Shown: one piece after another, positions 33,280 to 42,020 of the stretch
Layout: every line of letters begins with the position of its first letter
How positions within the stretch are numbered: position 1 is the stretch's first letter
Assembly (NCBI GenBank): GCA_965248735.1
Contig: OZ252146.1
Location: 3,348,001-3,412,000 of the forward strand
Direction: 5' to 3'
DNA length: 64,000 nt
DNA from: Aldehydirespirator sp965248735
Lineage (GTDB): Bacteria > Actinomycetota > Acidimicrobiia > Acidimicrobiales > Aldehydirespiratoraceae
Position numbers and translations under genes: made by a program
The notes under the pieces: generated by a model
The model's input: the letters and a program-made list of their open reading frames with translations, nothing else
Told to the model about the DNA's origin: nothing
The model's database searches: none

Positions 33280-34527
33280 TTGGTCAACAGACACTCCGAT
33301 CGAGACCCTGGCCGCGACGGGAGCGACACCGCTGAGCAGGCCGCCTTCCGGGTCCGGGCTCGGACCTGGCACGACCGGCACGCCACTGTTCGATCAGGCG
33401 ACGATCTGTGGAGCGTTCCGCTCTATGTGGACACCGAGCGCGCCGGAGAGTACTTCAACCGCGGACGCCAATGGCAGCGCAAGCTGTTCGAGCACGGCTG
33501 GGCCGGATTGACCTGGCCCCGCGCCTACGGCGGGGGCGGGGGCGAGCCGTCGCAGGCGCGGATCTTCTCGGAGGTCGCAGCCGGCTACGAGGAAGCACCT
33601 GGATTCGTCGGTGCCACCATCGCCATGCTGGGCCCAACCCTGCTGCGCCACGGCACCGAAGACCAGAAGCGCCGGTTCGTGCCCGGACTGCTGTCGGGGG
33701 AGCTCGCCTTCTGCCAGCTGTTCAGCGAGCCTGGAGCCGGCAGCGACCTGGCCGGCCTGTCGATGCGGGCCGAACGCGACGGCGACGAGTTCGTTGTGAA
33801 CGGCCAGAAGGTATGGAACTCCCAGGCTCAGTTCTGCGACTGGGGCTTCCTGCTGGTGCGCACCAACCCCGACGCGCCCAAGCACCGCGGCATCACCTTC
33901 CTGCTGGTGCAAATGGCCACACCGGGGATCGAGGCCCGTCCGCTGGTGCAAATGAACGGCTCCGCGCACTTCAACGAGGTCTTCTTCGACGACGTTCTCA
34001 TCCCGGTCGCGAACGTCGTTGGCGAGATCGACGGCGGATGGGCACCGGCCCGCACGGTGCTGCTCAACGAATCCGCGTTCATCGGGGACCGCAAGGGCAC
34101 CAGCGTGATGTCCCCTCTGTCGGAGCTGGCCCGGCGCCACGGCCACCTCGACGATCCGCTGGTGCGCCAGCGGCTGGCCGACGCCTGGGCCCGCGAGCGG
34201 ATGCAGCGATGGATGGGCGAGACCATCCAGAACGCGGTGCGCCGAGGCGGGCCGCCGCCGATAGACCCCGCCGTCATGAAGCTGTTCGCGGCGGAGTCGA
34301 AGCGCCGCAGCGGGGAGCTGGCAACCGCACTGGGCGGCCTGGCCGTGGTGGCCGATTGGGACGAGCCGGCCCGCTGGGCCCGCCACGAGCTGATGGGGCG
34401 CTACGCCGTGTCCATCGGGGGCGGGACAAACGAGGTCATGAGGAACAACCTCTCGGAGCGCTCCCTGGGGCTGCCCCGCGAGCCCAGCATCGACCGCGAC
34501 CTGCCCTGGCGAGACATTCCGAGATGA
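33280..34527 (+). CDS. Acyl-CoA dehydrogenase family protein
   Basis: 415 residues from TTG 33280, which has AGGAGAAG about 10 bases upstream; an in-frame TTG at 33211 would add 23 residues. Family blocks are GWAGLTWPRAYGGGGGEP, CQLFSEPGAGSDLAGL (FAD binding), VVNGQKVWNSQAQFCDWG and the C-terminal SIGGGTNEVMRNNLSERSLG. It introduces an alpha-beta double bond into an acyl-CoA with FAD. There is no clear operon partner. Confidence 0.92.
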   Translation: MVNRHSDRDPGRDGSDTAEQAAFRVRARTWHDRHATVRSGDDLWSVPLYVDTERAGEYFNRGRQWQRKLFEHGWAGLTWPRAYGGGGGEPSQARIFSEVAAGYEEAPGFVGATIAMLGPTLLRHGTEDQKRRFVPGLLSGELAFCQLFSEPGAGSDLAGLSMRAERDGDEFVVNGQKVWNSQAQFCDWGFLLVRTNPDAPKHRGITFLLVQMATPGIEARPLVQMNGSAHFNEVFFDDVLIPVANVVGEIDGGWAPARTVLLNESAFIGDRKGTSVMSPLSELARRHGHLDDPLVRQRLADAWARERMQRWMGETIQNAVRRGGPPPIDPAVMKLFAAESKRRSGELATALGGLAVVADWDEPARWARHELMGRYAVSIGGGTNEVMRNNLSERSLGLPREPSIDRDLPWRDIPR

Positions 34528-34578
34528 CCCGCGATCCGGCAGGCGCGACCCGCGTCGGCGGGGCCGGTCTCGGCAGCG

Positions 34579-35229
34579 TCAGCCGGGCGGCGGGGCCTTG
34601 CGGGGGGCGAAGATTCCGGGCATGACGATGAAGCCGTCTATGTGGCGGAACCGGTCGGTCCAGCGGCGCAGGGCCGGGTAGTCCTCGCGGGAGACGCCGC
34701 CCTCCTCCGACAGGGCCACGTCGCCGAACAGGGCCAGGTCTGCGATGGTGGGGTGCGGGCTGGACGCCACCCAGTCGAGGCCCTCTCGCTCGCGGAACCA
34801 CAGGTGCTCGTCGAGCACTCTGAAGAGCCGGTGGGCGCCGGCCCGCACCGCGTCGATGTCGAAGTCGTAGCCGAGGTTCACATGCAGGCGGGCCGCGGAC
34901 GCGGTGTTGGTGGTCCCCTCGGCGAACAGCAGCCACGAGGCGGTCTCGCCCAGCACCTTGGGATCGTCCACCGGGTACCAGCGCCTGGTCGGGTCATAGC
35001 GCACGGCCAGGTACACCAGGATGGCGTGGGAGTCGCGCAGCATGTAGCCGTCGTCGTCGATCACCGGGATGTGCCCCAACGGGTTGATCTTGGCGAACTC
35101 CGCCGACTTGTGCTCCCAGCCCGGGTAGAAGTCCACCGGCACTTCGGTGTATTCCAGGCCGAGGATGCTCATCAGCAGCCGGACCTTGTAGCAGTTGACC
35201 GACAGCTCCCAGTCGTACAGCGTGATCAT
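34579..35229 (-). CDS. Glutathione S-transferase-like protein, NdmE-like
   Basis: 216 residues. The N-terminal thioredoxin fold (ITLYDWELSVNCYKVRLLMS, INPLGHIPVIDDDGYMLRDS with cis-Pro and Ser) and helical C-terminal domain (TIADLALFGDVAL) are those of a GST. It is the last gene of the run after a Rieske-reductase fusion and a Rieske-less oxygenase. In Pseudomonas putida CBB5 the GST-like NdmE (about 230 residues) is needed structurally by the NdmC-NdmD pair; the same trio here suggests the same bridging role rather than detoxification. The ATG at 35229 follows GGAGG. Confidence 0.9.
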   Translation of the reverse strand: MITLYDWELSVNCYKVRLLMSILGLEYTEVPVDFYPGWEHKSAEFAKINPLGHIPVIDDDGYMLRDSHAILVYLAVRYDPTRRWYPVDDPKVLGETASWLLFAEGTTNTASAARLHVNLGYDFDIDAVRAGAHRLFRVLDEHLWFREREGLDWVASSPHPTIADLALFGDVALSEEGGVSREDYPALRRWTDRFRHIDGFIVMPGIFAPRKAPPPG

Positions 35230-35261
35230 CGCAGCCTCCTGAACCTCAATCCTGAGCACCG

Positions 35262-37061
35262 TCAGATGTCGAGGACCAGGCGGTCGCTGCGAGCCCTCGA
35301 CACGCACACCATCATCTGGTCGCCCTGCTGCTTCTCGGTGTCGTCGAGGTACACGTCGTTGTGGGCAGGCTCGCCGTCGAGCACCGCCACCCGGCACGTG
35401 CCGCAGGCGCCGGTCTCGCACGACGACGCCACCTCCACGCCGTTGGCCCGCAGCACCTCCATGATGGTGGCCCCCGCGGGAACCTCCAAACTCAGCGCGG
35501 AGCGGGCCAGGTCCACCGTCAACGTCGTGGAGTCGTCGATCTCCGTCGGGTTGGCGAAGTACTCGAAGTGGACGGTGTCGTCCGTGCGGCCCGCGTCCGC
35601 GGCTATGCGGCGGGCCGCGTCGAGCATCGGCCCGGGACCGCACACGTAGACGTGCTCGTGGGGCCCTGGTTCGGCCAGGAGCGCCTCCAGCGCGGCGCCG
35701 GTCTCCGGCGGCGACAGCCCGATGTGGCGGGTGACGGACTCGCCCAGGCCGTCCACCAGCTCCGCGAACGCTATGTGGGCCTCTGAGCGGGCGAACACGT
35801 GCAACTCGAAGTGGAGCCCCTGGTGGCGCAGCGCCTGGGCCATGGCCAGCAGCGGGGTGATGCCGATGCCCCCGGCCACGAGGATGGTGCGCACCGCGTC
35901 GCGCCGCAGCGGGAAGTTGTTGCGCGGCTCCGAGACCGCCAGCACGTCGCCGACCCGCACGCTGTCGTGCAGGGCCAGCGAGCCGCCACCGCCGTCGGGC
36001 TCGAGCTTCACGCCGATGCGGTAGCGGTCGAGCTCGCCCGGGCCGTTGGTGAGGGAGTACTGGCGCACCAGCCCGTTGGGAAGGTGCACGTCGATGTGGG
36101 CGCCGGGCTGGAACGTGGGGAGCTGGCCGGCGATGGACACGAGATCGAAGCCGGCCACGTCGGCGGCGGCCTGCCACTTGCGGGCGACCTGCACCCTCAA
36201 GGCGGCTCGCCGTCCCGCCGGGGCCGGCTCGGGAATCTCCAACAGGTGGATCGGCACCTCCTCGATGGAGGCGACCATGGGCTCGGGTGCCGGCTGGCGG
36301 CGGGCCTCGGCCTCGACGGCGTCACGCAACTGCGACAGTGCGGTGTTGTGGTGGCGCCACACCGAGATCCGGCTGCCGGGCTCGGGCTCGCCGGCCAGCA
36401 CGGCCCGGATGACCGTGCGCTCGGCGTCGGCGGGCTGCGCGAAGAACACGGCGGTGCTGGAGGCCCCACCGCCCGAGTCGGACCGGAGCACGAGGTGGTA
36501 GCGGCCCCGCTCGGTGACGGTCAGGTCCACATCGGCCTCCTCGCCTGCGGTGCGGCCGTCGCTAACGGCGCCTATGCGGTCGGTGGGCGAGAAGCGATGC
36601 CGGCTCAGCGCGTCGACGACAAGGTCGCTGGGAGCGTGCACCGCGAGGCCGCGCAGGGCGAAGGCCCCACCGGCCTCCAGCGCCTCAATCGTTGGCGGCT
36701 CGCCGTCGGGATCGGCGCCCGACCACACCAGGCCGTAGCGCTCGACCGCCGGGAACGTCCGGTTGCAGATGGTGCGGGCGGGCGCGTCAGCGGGGTGAGC
36801 GGGAATATAGGTGCATCCCGCGGTGCGGCTGGCGTAGCGCCACCCGTGGTAGCGGCAGACCAGCTCCCGCCCGTCGTTGGTGCCGACGGTGAGACGAACC
36901 CCCCGATGCAGGCAGCGGTTCTCCCACACGTTCACGAAGCCGTCGTCGGCCCGCCACACCGCCAGCTCCCGGCCCAGCAGCCTCCCCCAGAACACATGGC
37001 GGGGCACCACGTCCACCAAGGACGCCACCGGATGCCACAGCCGCTCGGCGTCTGCGCTCAT
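35262..37061 (-). CDS. Rieske-reductase fusion protein, NdmD-like
   Basis: 599 residues. The N-terminus is a Rieske [2Fe-2S] domain (C50, H52 in NRCLHRGVRL; C69, H72 in LVCRYHGWRY). Residues about 80-290 are a spacer without catalytic-iron ligands. The C-terminal 310 residues are a phthalate-dioxygenase-reductase-type module: flavin site RQYSLTNG, NAD site VAGGIGITPL and YVCGPGPML, then a plant-type [2Fe-2S] ferredoxin (cysteines about 548, 553, 556, 586 in SSCETGACGTC and MVCVS). NdmD (about 590 residues) has this exact order. It should pass electrons from NAD(P)H to the Rieske-less oxygenase, whose gene overlaps its start by four bases, and perhaps to the complete oxygenase. Confidence 0.93.
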   Translation of the reverse strand: MSADAERLWHPVASLVDVVPRHVFWGRLLGRELAVWRADDGFVNVWENRCLHRGVRLTVGTNDGRELVCRYHGWRYASRTAGCTYIPAHPADAPARTICNRTFPAVERYGLVWSGADPDGEPPTIEALEAGGAFALRGLAVHAPSDLVVDALSRHRFSPTDRIGAVSDGRTAGEEADVDLTVTERGRYHLVLRSDSGGGASSTAVFFAQPADAERTVIRAVLAGEPEPGSRISVWRHHNTALSQLRDAVEAEARRQPAPEPMVASIEEVPIHLLEIPEPAPAGRRAALRVQVARKWQAAADVAGFDLVSIAGQLPTFQPGAHIDVHLPNGLVRQYSLTNGPGELDRYRIGVKLEPDGGGGSLALHDSVRVGDVLAVSEPRNNFPLRRDAVRTILVAGGIGITPLLAMAQALRHQGLHFELHVFARSEAHIAFAELVDGLGESVTRHIGLSPPETGAALEALLAEPGPHEHVYVCGPGPMLDAARRIAADAGRTDDTVHFEYFANPTEIDDSTTLTVDLARSALSLEVPAGATIMEVLRANGVEVASSCETGACGTCRVAVLDGEPAHNDVYLDDTEKQQGDQMMVCVSRARSDRLVLDI

Positions 37062-37939
37062 GCTCGCAGGCTGCCGGCGGCCGGGATCACGCCATAGGTC
37101 ACTCCGAGGCGGCTCAGCCAGCGCCGGTAGGCGATAGCCGAACGGTCGGCCCGGATCGGTGTCTCGGCTCGAGGATCCAGCGGCAGGAGCTTGGGGTGTT
37201 GGTTCTCGAGGATCGGCTTGTCCTGCGCGATCACGCCCTGCTGGAACCGGCGGATCTCCCTGTCGGCGCTCACGTCGTCGAGCACGCAGATGAACAGGTG
37301 GGCCCTGATGCGCGTCTCGGTGATGGGGTGGATGAAGATGCCGATGGCGTCCATTCTCTCGGGGTCGGCCGGCGACGACTTGTAGAGCATCGCGCTGTAG
37401 GGATGGGGCACCCGATAGATGTACTCGGCCAGCACCGCCTGCGAGGAGGCCGCAGCCGCGCGCGGCTGGTAGAACAGGCAGTCGAACGCCCACAACTCGC
37501 CGTCTCGCTCCTCCACCCGATACTCGGCCACCTCGGTGTGGGGCTCCTCGCCAAGCACGCCCGCATGCACGTAGGGGAAGTGAGCAATGTCCAGGAAGTT
37601 CTCCACGGCCCGCGGAGCCGAGACCTCTATGCCGACCGTGAGGGCGTTGAGCGTTCGACGGTCGTCCTCGTGGGTCTCGGGAATGTCGAACACGCCGCCT
37701 TCGGGCTCCCCCAGGGTGGTCCACAGGTACCCGTAGTCGGTGCGAACCACGAGCTCGCGGTTGGCTCGCGTCTCGGCCCGGGCCGTGCCATCGGTGTCGA
37801 TCCAGCAGCTCAAGGGCTCGCCGAGCAGCAGGGTGTTCAGCCCGCTGCGGCGGATTTCGTCGAGATCCGCCACCGCGTGCCACTCGTTCCAGATCACCGG
37901 GTCGGAACAGCCTTGCATCTCAGCCTCTGCCATCGTCAT
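37058..37939 (-). CDS. Rieske-less non-heme iron oxygenase, NdmC-like
   Basis: 293 residues. The catalytic domain of a Rieske oxygenase is complete: N114 and bridging D117, H120 and H125 (ENFLDIAHFPYVHAG) and probable third ligand D240 (VIAQDKPILENQ). The N-terminal 80 residues align with the edges of a Rieske domain (EWHAVADLDEIRRSG; VVRTDYGYLWTTLGEPEG), but the cluster-binding CxH/CxxH loops are gone. NdmC, the 7-methylxanthine N7-demethylase, has the same build (about 280 residues) and borrows the Rieske centre of NdmD. The C-terminus resembles that of the complete oxygenase at 38687-39709, so they are paralogues. Substrate is inferred to be an N-methylated purine. Confidence 0.92.
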   Translation of the reverse strand: MTMAEAEMQGCSDPVIWNEWHAVADLDEIRRSGLNTLLLGEPLSCWIDTDGTARAETRANRELVVRTDYGYLWTTLGEPEGGVFDIPETHEDDRRTLNALTVGIEVSAPRAVENFLDIAHFPYVHAGVLGEEPHTEVAEYRVEERDGELWAFDCLFYQPRAAAASSQAVLAEYIYRVPHPYSAMLYKSSPADPERMDAIGIFIHPITETRIRAHLFICVLDDVSADREIRRFQQGVIAQDKPILENQHPKLLPLDPRAETPIRADRSAIAYRRWLSRLGVTYGVIPAAGSLRA

Positions 37940-38071
37940 GACCGTCCCCGCTCGCTCTCGCGGCAGCCACAGTAGGTCATGATCGGCTGGCGGAGCGATC
38001 CGGTCGACCGCGATCAGGCCGAGCCCAAGAAGGCGTCCAATTCGGCCAACCAGGCCTGCCGCTGGGCAGGC

Positions 38072-38610
38072 TCAGCCGGCCCCGTTGCCCGAAGGCAGGC
38101 CGAACTCGGCGCGGAGCTGGTCGAACTCGGCCTCGAAGCGGGCCCGCAGCGCGGCCTTCTCGTCGTCGGGCGCCCAAGACGCGGTGATGCCGTCGAGGCT
38201 GATGGCCTCCATCTCCTCGAGGCTGTAGTCGAAGGCCTCAGCCACCGCTGCGTACTCGTCGGCCACGTCGAAGCGCATCATGCCGGGATCGTCGGAGTTG
38301 ACGGTGGCCAGCACGCCGAGCTCGCGCTGGCGGGCGTAGGGATGCGACGCCACGTCGGGCACCACGTTGGCGATCATCACGTTGGAGGTGGGGCACACCG
38401 TGAGCGGTAAGCGCAGACGACGCCATAGATGTCGAGGAACTGATTGAGGTCGGTGAAGTGGTAGAGGTCGGCCGGGTCGTCCACCGGGAACGTCACCCCG
38501 TTGACCCCGGCCAGCTCCCTGATGGTCTCGGCCCGGCTGGCGCCCTCGATGTGGCAGTGCAACTCCACCTTCGGCAGGCGCCTCACGTGCTGCTCGGTAG
38601 CGATGGTCAT
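38072..38610 (-). pseudogene. Adenosine/adenine deaminase with internal deletion
   Basis: Read from 38610, the start is intact (GGAGG site, then LPKVELHCHIEGASRAE with the metal HxH) for about 65 residues. Near 38400 the frame shifts directly into the C-terminal third of the same family (CPTSNVMIANVV, VLATVNSDDPGMMRFDVADE with the metal Asp) and ends at 38072. About 180 middle residues, including the HAGE and HG motifs, are missing. The remnant sits between the two oxygenase genes, which shows that a purine deaminase once belonged to this operon. Confidence 0.88.
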
Positions 38611-38686
38611 GATTCCTCCTCGGTGGCGATGATCATAAGTCTGTGCCTCGACGGAGATGGTCGCGCGTTCCCCTCAAGAGCGATGG

Positions 38687-39709
38687 TCATGGTGAGCTGC
38701 CGGTGCCGTCCGCGTCGTCCGTGTCGATGGTGCCATAGCGGATGCCCCGGCCGCGCAGCCACCTGCGGTAGGCGAGGCTGCCCGCGTCGGCAGCCTGGTG
38801 CGACTCCATCCGCGGATCGAGCGGCAGACGCCGGGGCCGCTGCGACTCCACCACATCGATGTCCTGCGAGAAGATCAGCTCATTGAAGGCCCGCTGGGCA
38901 TCGAGATCCGCCTCGGCGTCGTGGACAACCGTCGACCGCCACACCACACAGGTCGTCTCGGTGACGGGGCTGGCCACGATGAGGATGGTGAAACCCCCGG
39001 CGCCATCGCCCTCCTCGCCCGACGGCACCTTGGTCAGAGTGGCCCCATACGGGTGCGACACCGAGTACTGGTAGCGGACCGGCCCCCCGCCGGCCGCAGA
39101 CGGCCCCGGGTCGGGCTGCCAGACGACACAGTCCGTGAACCGCAACTCGTCATCGCTGGGCTCTATCCCGTATGGGTCCACCCCGGTGTGCGGCTCCTGG
39201 CCCAGATACCCCTTGTGAACGAACGGGAAATGGGCCAGGTCGAGGAAGTTCTCGATGATCCGGGGCCCGGACGACTCGACCGTCACCGGGTCGAGCCACA
39301 CGGTGCGCTCCGGGTGGGCGGCATGGTCCGGAGCGAGCGGCAGGTCCCGGGGCCGATCCCCGGCGCAAACCCACCAGAACCCGTATCCGGCCCGCGCCGC
39401 GGCCCCGCGCAGCCGCACCCCCGCCGGGGACCGGTCCGGGTGAGCGGGCTGATGCACGCAGCGGCCGTCGATATCGAACTGCCAGCCGTGGTAGCCGCAC
39501 CGCAGCCGCTCCCCGTCGAAGTCGCCCAGCGTCAGGCGAGCGCCCCGGTGAGGGCAGGTGTCCACGAAGACCTCGACCCGGCCTGAGTTGTCGCAGGCCA
39601 GCAACCAGCGCTCATCGAGCAGTTCGAATGGAAGCCACCGGCCCGCGGCGAGGTCTGTGGCTCGGGCGACCGGGAACCACTCGTCGAGGATGCGGTCGGA
39701 CTCGGTCAT
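38687..39709 (-). CDS. Complete Rieske non-heme iron oxygenase, NdmA/NdmB-like
   Basis: 340 residues. Rieske ligands C52/H54 (DTCPHRGARL) and C71/H74 (LRCGYHGWQF) are followed by the mononuclear iron site N154, D157, H160, H165 (IIENFLDLAHFPFVHKG) and a later Asp in IFSQDIDVVESQ. Size and layout match vanillate-demethylase-type and NdmA/NdmB-type O-/N-demethylases (about 350). It probably takes electrons from the Rieske-reductase fusion downstream. The start region is embedded in a 34-bp tandem repeat that duplicates the initiation site upstream. It lies between the ABC permease genes and the deaminase remnant. Confidence 0.92.
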   Translation of the reverse strand: MTESDRILDEWFPVARATDLAAGRWLPFELLDERWLLACDNSGRVEVFVDTCPHRGARLTLGDFDGERLRCGYHGWQFDIDGRCVHQPAHPDRSPAGVRLRGAAARAGYGFWWVCAGDRPRDLPLAPDHAAHPERTVWLDPVTVESSGPRIIENFLDLAHFPFVHKGYLGQEPHTGVDPYGIEPSDDELRFTDCVVWQPDPGPSAAGGGPVRYQYSVSHPYGATLTKVPSGEEGDGAGGFTILIVASPVTETTCVVWRSTVVHDAEADLDAQRAFNELIFSQDIDVVESQRPRRLPLDPRMESHQAADAGSLAYRRWLRGRGIRYGTIDTDDADGTGSSP

Positions 39710-39781
39710 CGGAGCGCCCCGGTCATCGATCGGACTCGGTCATCGGAGCGCCCCGGTCATCGATCGGACTCGGTCATCGGT
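39697..39781. repeat. 34-bp tandem repeat duplicating a translation start
   Basis: Two and a half copies of a 34-base unit (39697, 39731, 39765) span the start codon of the Rieske oxygenase. On the minus strand every copy contains ATGACCGAGTCCGA. In the upstream copies the sequence runs on to an in-phase stop, giving a six-residue open frame (MTESDR), so decoy initiation sites precede the true start. Confidence 0.9.
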
Positions 39782-39822
39782 CGGCCGCGAGCCACATTCC
39801 GTGTTTACGGGCGCGGCGGTGC

Positions 39823-40809
39823 TCAGCGCTCCTCGCGCGAGTAGGGGATGGCCAGGGCCGCGGGCGCGGCGGTCGACCTCACCCGCCTACCGAGCTTCAC
39901 CGCCCCCGCCGGGATGAGGATGGCCACGAGCGTGACCACATAGGGAAGCATGGACAAGAGAAAGCTGAGGTCGCTGGCCCCCATGAACGGCAAACCCCAG
40001 CCTCGGGCCTGGGCGGTGGTGTCGAGTGAGATCATGGATCCGTACAGCAGGGCCCCGGCCACAGCCCACCCCGGCCTCCAGCCTGCGAAGATGACCACTG
40101 CCAGCGCGATCCAGCCCCGCCCTCGGGCGATGTCGGGCGACCAACTGGGAGTAAACGCCAAGACCATGTAGGAGCCCGCGGCCCCCGTCAGCGACGCCCC
40201 CAAGACCGAGTAGAAGATCCGCCAGCCGGTCACGCTCACACCCACCGCGTCGGCCGCGGCCGGGTTCTCGCCCACCGCTCGCATGTTCATCCCGTGGCGG
40301 GTGCGGAACAGCACGAACCACAGCACCAGCGGCAGCCCGACGTAGGCGATGTACACGATCGGGTCATGGAAGAAAAACGCCGTCACGAAGTCGTTATTGT
40401 CGAGCGCTCCGCCCGGGTTGACCTCGCGAAACAGCGTCTTGATCAGAGTTCCGTTGCGGTTGGTGCCCAGTTGGTTGGACAGACCGATGCCTCCAAGGGC
40501 CAGGGCCAGGCCCACCAGCACCTGGCTGGCCCGAAAGGCCACAACGCAGACGGCGAAGATAAGGCCAGCCACCGCTGCCGCGATCATGCCGATGAGCAGC
40601 GCCAGCCAGGGGCTCCCCACGCCCAACGACAGCACCGCGATGACCGAGTACACCGCGCCGATACCGATGAGTCCCTCCTGGCCCAGGTTGAGCACCCCGA
40701 CCCGCTCGCCGAGCATGGCCCCGGTGGCGGCCAGCACCACCACTGTGCTGGCCGGGATAGCCGAGCCGACCAGGCTGAGGAAGGCGTTCTCAGTGATGGC
40801 GAGGATCAT
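39823..40809 (-). CDS. Nucleoside-type ABC permease (NupQ/YufQ-like)
   Basis: 328 residues, about 8-9 hydrophobic helices, of the branched-chain/ribose permease superfamily. GERVGVLNLGQEGLIGIGA and LVGLALALGGIGLSNQLGTN are typical of the second permease of BMP-type purine nucleoside transporters. It overlaps the preceding permease gene by four bases (ATGA), so the two subunits are co-translated as a heterodimer. Confidence 0.9.
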   Translation of the reverse strand: MILAITENAFLSLVGSAIPASTVVVLAATGAMLGERVGVLNLGQEGLIGIGAVYSVIAVLSLGVGSPWLALLIGMIAAAVAGLIFAVCVVAFRASQVLVGLALALGGIGLSNQLGTNRNGTLIKTLFREVNPGGALDNNDFVTAFFFHDPIVYIAYVGLPLVLWFVLFRTRHGMNMRAVGENPAAADAVGVSVTGWRIFYSVLGASLTGAAGSYMVLAFTPSWSPDIARGRGWIALAVVIFAGWRPGWAVAGALLYGSMISLDTTAQARGWGLPFMGASDLSFLLSMLPYVVTLVAILIPAGAVKLGRRVRSTAAPAALAIPYSREER

Positions 40810-41963
40810 GAGCTTGCCCCCTCAGACGCTTGGTCGGCAGCCACGTCATCGCTCTCGGTGCCAGCTTCATCGACGTCGCGGCGCACGAGCCGGTAGCGGG
40901 CCGCGATCTCGCCTAGGGCGATGCCCGTGAGGATCACGCCGTAGCTGGCAAAGATGATGTACACCGACAAGCCCTTGGTCTGTAATAGCACCCCGGCGTA
41001 AAACATCGAAGCGATGCACAGACCGCCGCCCATCACGCCCCAGAACGAGGCGCCGGCCAGCGCGGCCACGATGAAACCCGACAGCCCGAACTGGGCCGAG
41101 AACCCAGCGTTCATGGCCTGCGCGCCGGGAGCGCTCAGCTGGAGCATCCCGCCAAGGCCGGCGATGGCCCCGGTGAACAGCATCACGACCAGGATCCGGC
41201 GTCGCACCGGGATGCCAGCGAAGCGGGCAGCCCGCGGGTTGCCCCCGATGGTGTCGACCTCGTAGCCGACCGTTGTGGATCGGAATACCCACCAGAGCAC
41301 CGCTGCGATGATCACGGGAACGAGCAGGGCGATGGTGACCGACTCGGCCCCGGGAATCTTCGCCAGGATGACCGGAACCCTCTCGGTGGATCGGATTACC
41401 GCGGACTCCCTGTCCCGCCAGAACCCCAGTGAAGCCCAGACCACCAATTGAAAAGCCACGAAGTTCAGCAGCAGCGTCGTGACTATCTCGTTCACGTCCA
41501 AGTAGGCCCGGGCCAGTGCAGGCACCAGAATCCATGCCGCGCCGGCCAGGGTGCCCACCACCGCCATAACGATCAGCACCAGCCAGCCGGGCCCGTCCAA
41601 ATGGATACCCACTCCCACCGCGGCCAGGCCCCCCATGAGGAACTGGCCGTCAGAGCCGATGTTCCACACCTTCATGCGCAGCGACAGGGCCACACCCAGC
41701 GCGGTCATCAGGATCGGGATGGCTCGCAGGGCCACGCCTTCGATGCCACGCTGGCTGCCGAGGATGGAGTCGAGGGCCTTCCAGAGGATCCAGAAGGCAT
41801 TGCGCCCAGTGAGCAGCAGCAAGACACCGACCACGACCATGGCGCCGACCGCACCGCGGATGCGGGAGAGCGCGGCCCGCCGGGCATCGACCTCCAAGCG
41901 CCTGTCCAACCGCCACGGCGTCGCCGAGAGGACCGCACTCGCAATCGAGCCCAAAGGAGTCAT
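40806..41963 (-). CDS. Nucleoside-type ABC permease (NupP/YufP-like)
   Basis: 385 residues. After a cytoplasmic N-terminus come about nine membrane helices; SLRMKVWNIGSDGQFLMGGL and DVNEIVTTLLLNFVAFQLV are characteristic of the first permease of BMP-type nucleoside importers. The charged C-terminal tail (DEAGTESDDVAADQASEG) is cytoplasmic. It lies 57 bases after the ATPase gene in the same operon. Confidence 0.92.
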   Translation of the reverse strand: MTPLGSIASAVLSATPWRLDRRLEVDARRAALSRIRGAVGAMVVVGVLLLLTGRNAFWILWKALDSILGSQRGIEGVALRAIPILMTALGVALSLRMKVWNIGSDGQFLMGGLAAVGVGIHLDGPGWLVLIVMAVVGTLAGAAWILVPALARAYLDVNEIVTTLLLNFVAFQLVVWASLGFWRDRESAVIRSTERVPVILAKIPGAESVTIALLVPVIIAAVLWWVFRSTTVGYEVDTIGGNPRAARFAGIPVRRRILVVMLFTGAIAGLGGMLQLSAPGAQAMNAGFSAQFGLSGFIVAALAGASFWGVMGGGLCIASMFYAGVLLQTKGLSVYIIFASYGVILTGIALGEIAARYRLVRRDVDEAGTESDDVAADQASEGASS

Positions 41964-42020
41964 CTAGCCTCGCCCCTCAGCCGGGCGACCCGGGGCAGTC
42001 CACCCAGGGCCGTCCAGGCC

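Noticed and set aside
34579..35229. GST as a detoxification enzyme unrelated to the oxygenases
   Set aside because: Its position directly after the Rieske-less oxygenase and Rieske-reductase genes reproduces the NdmC-D-E trio, making a structural role in that complex more likely.
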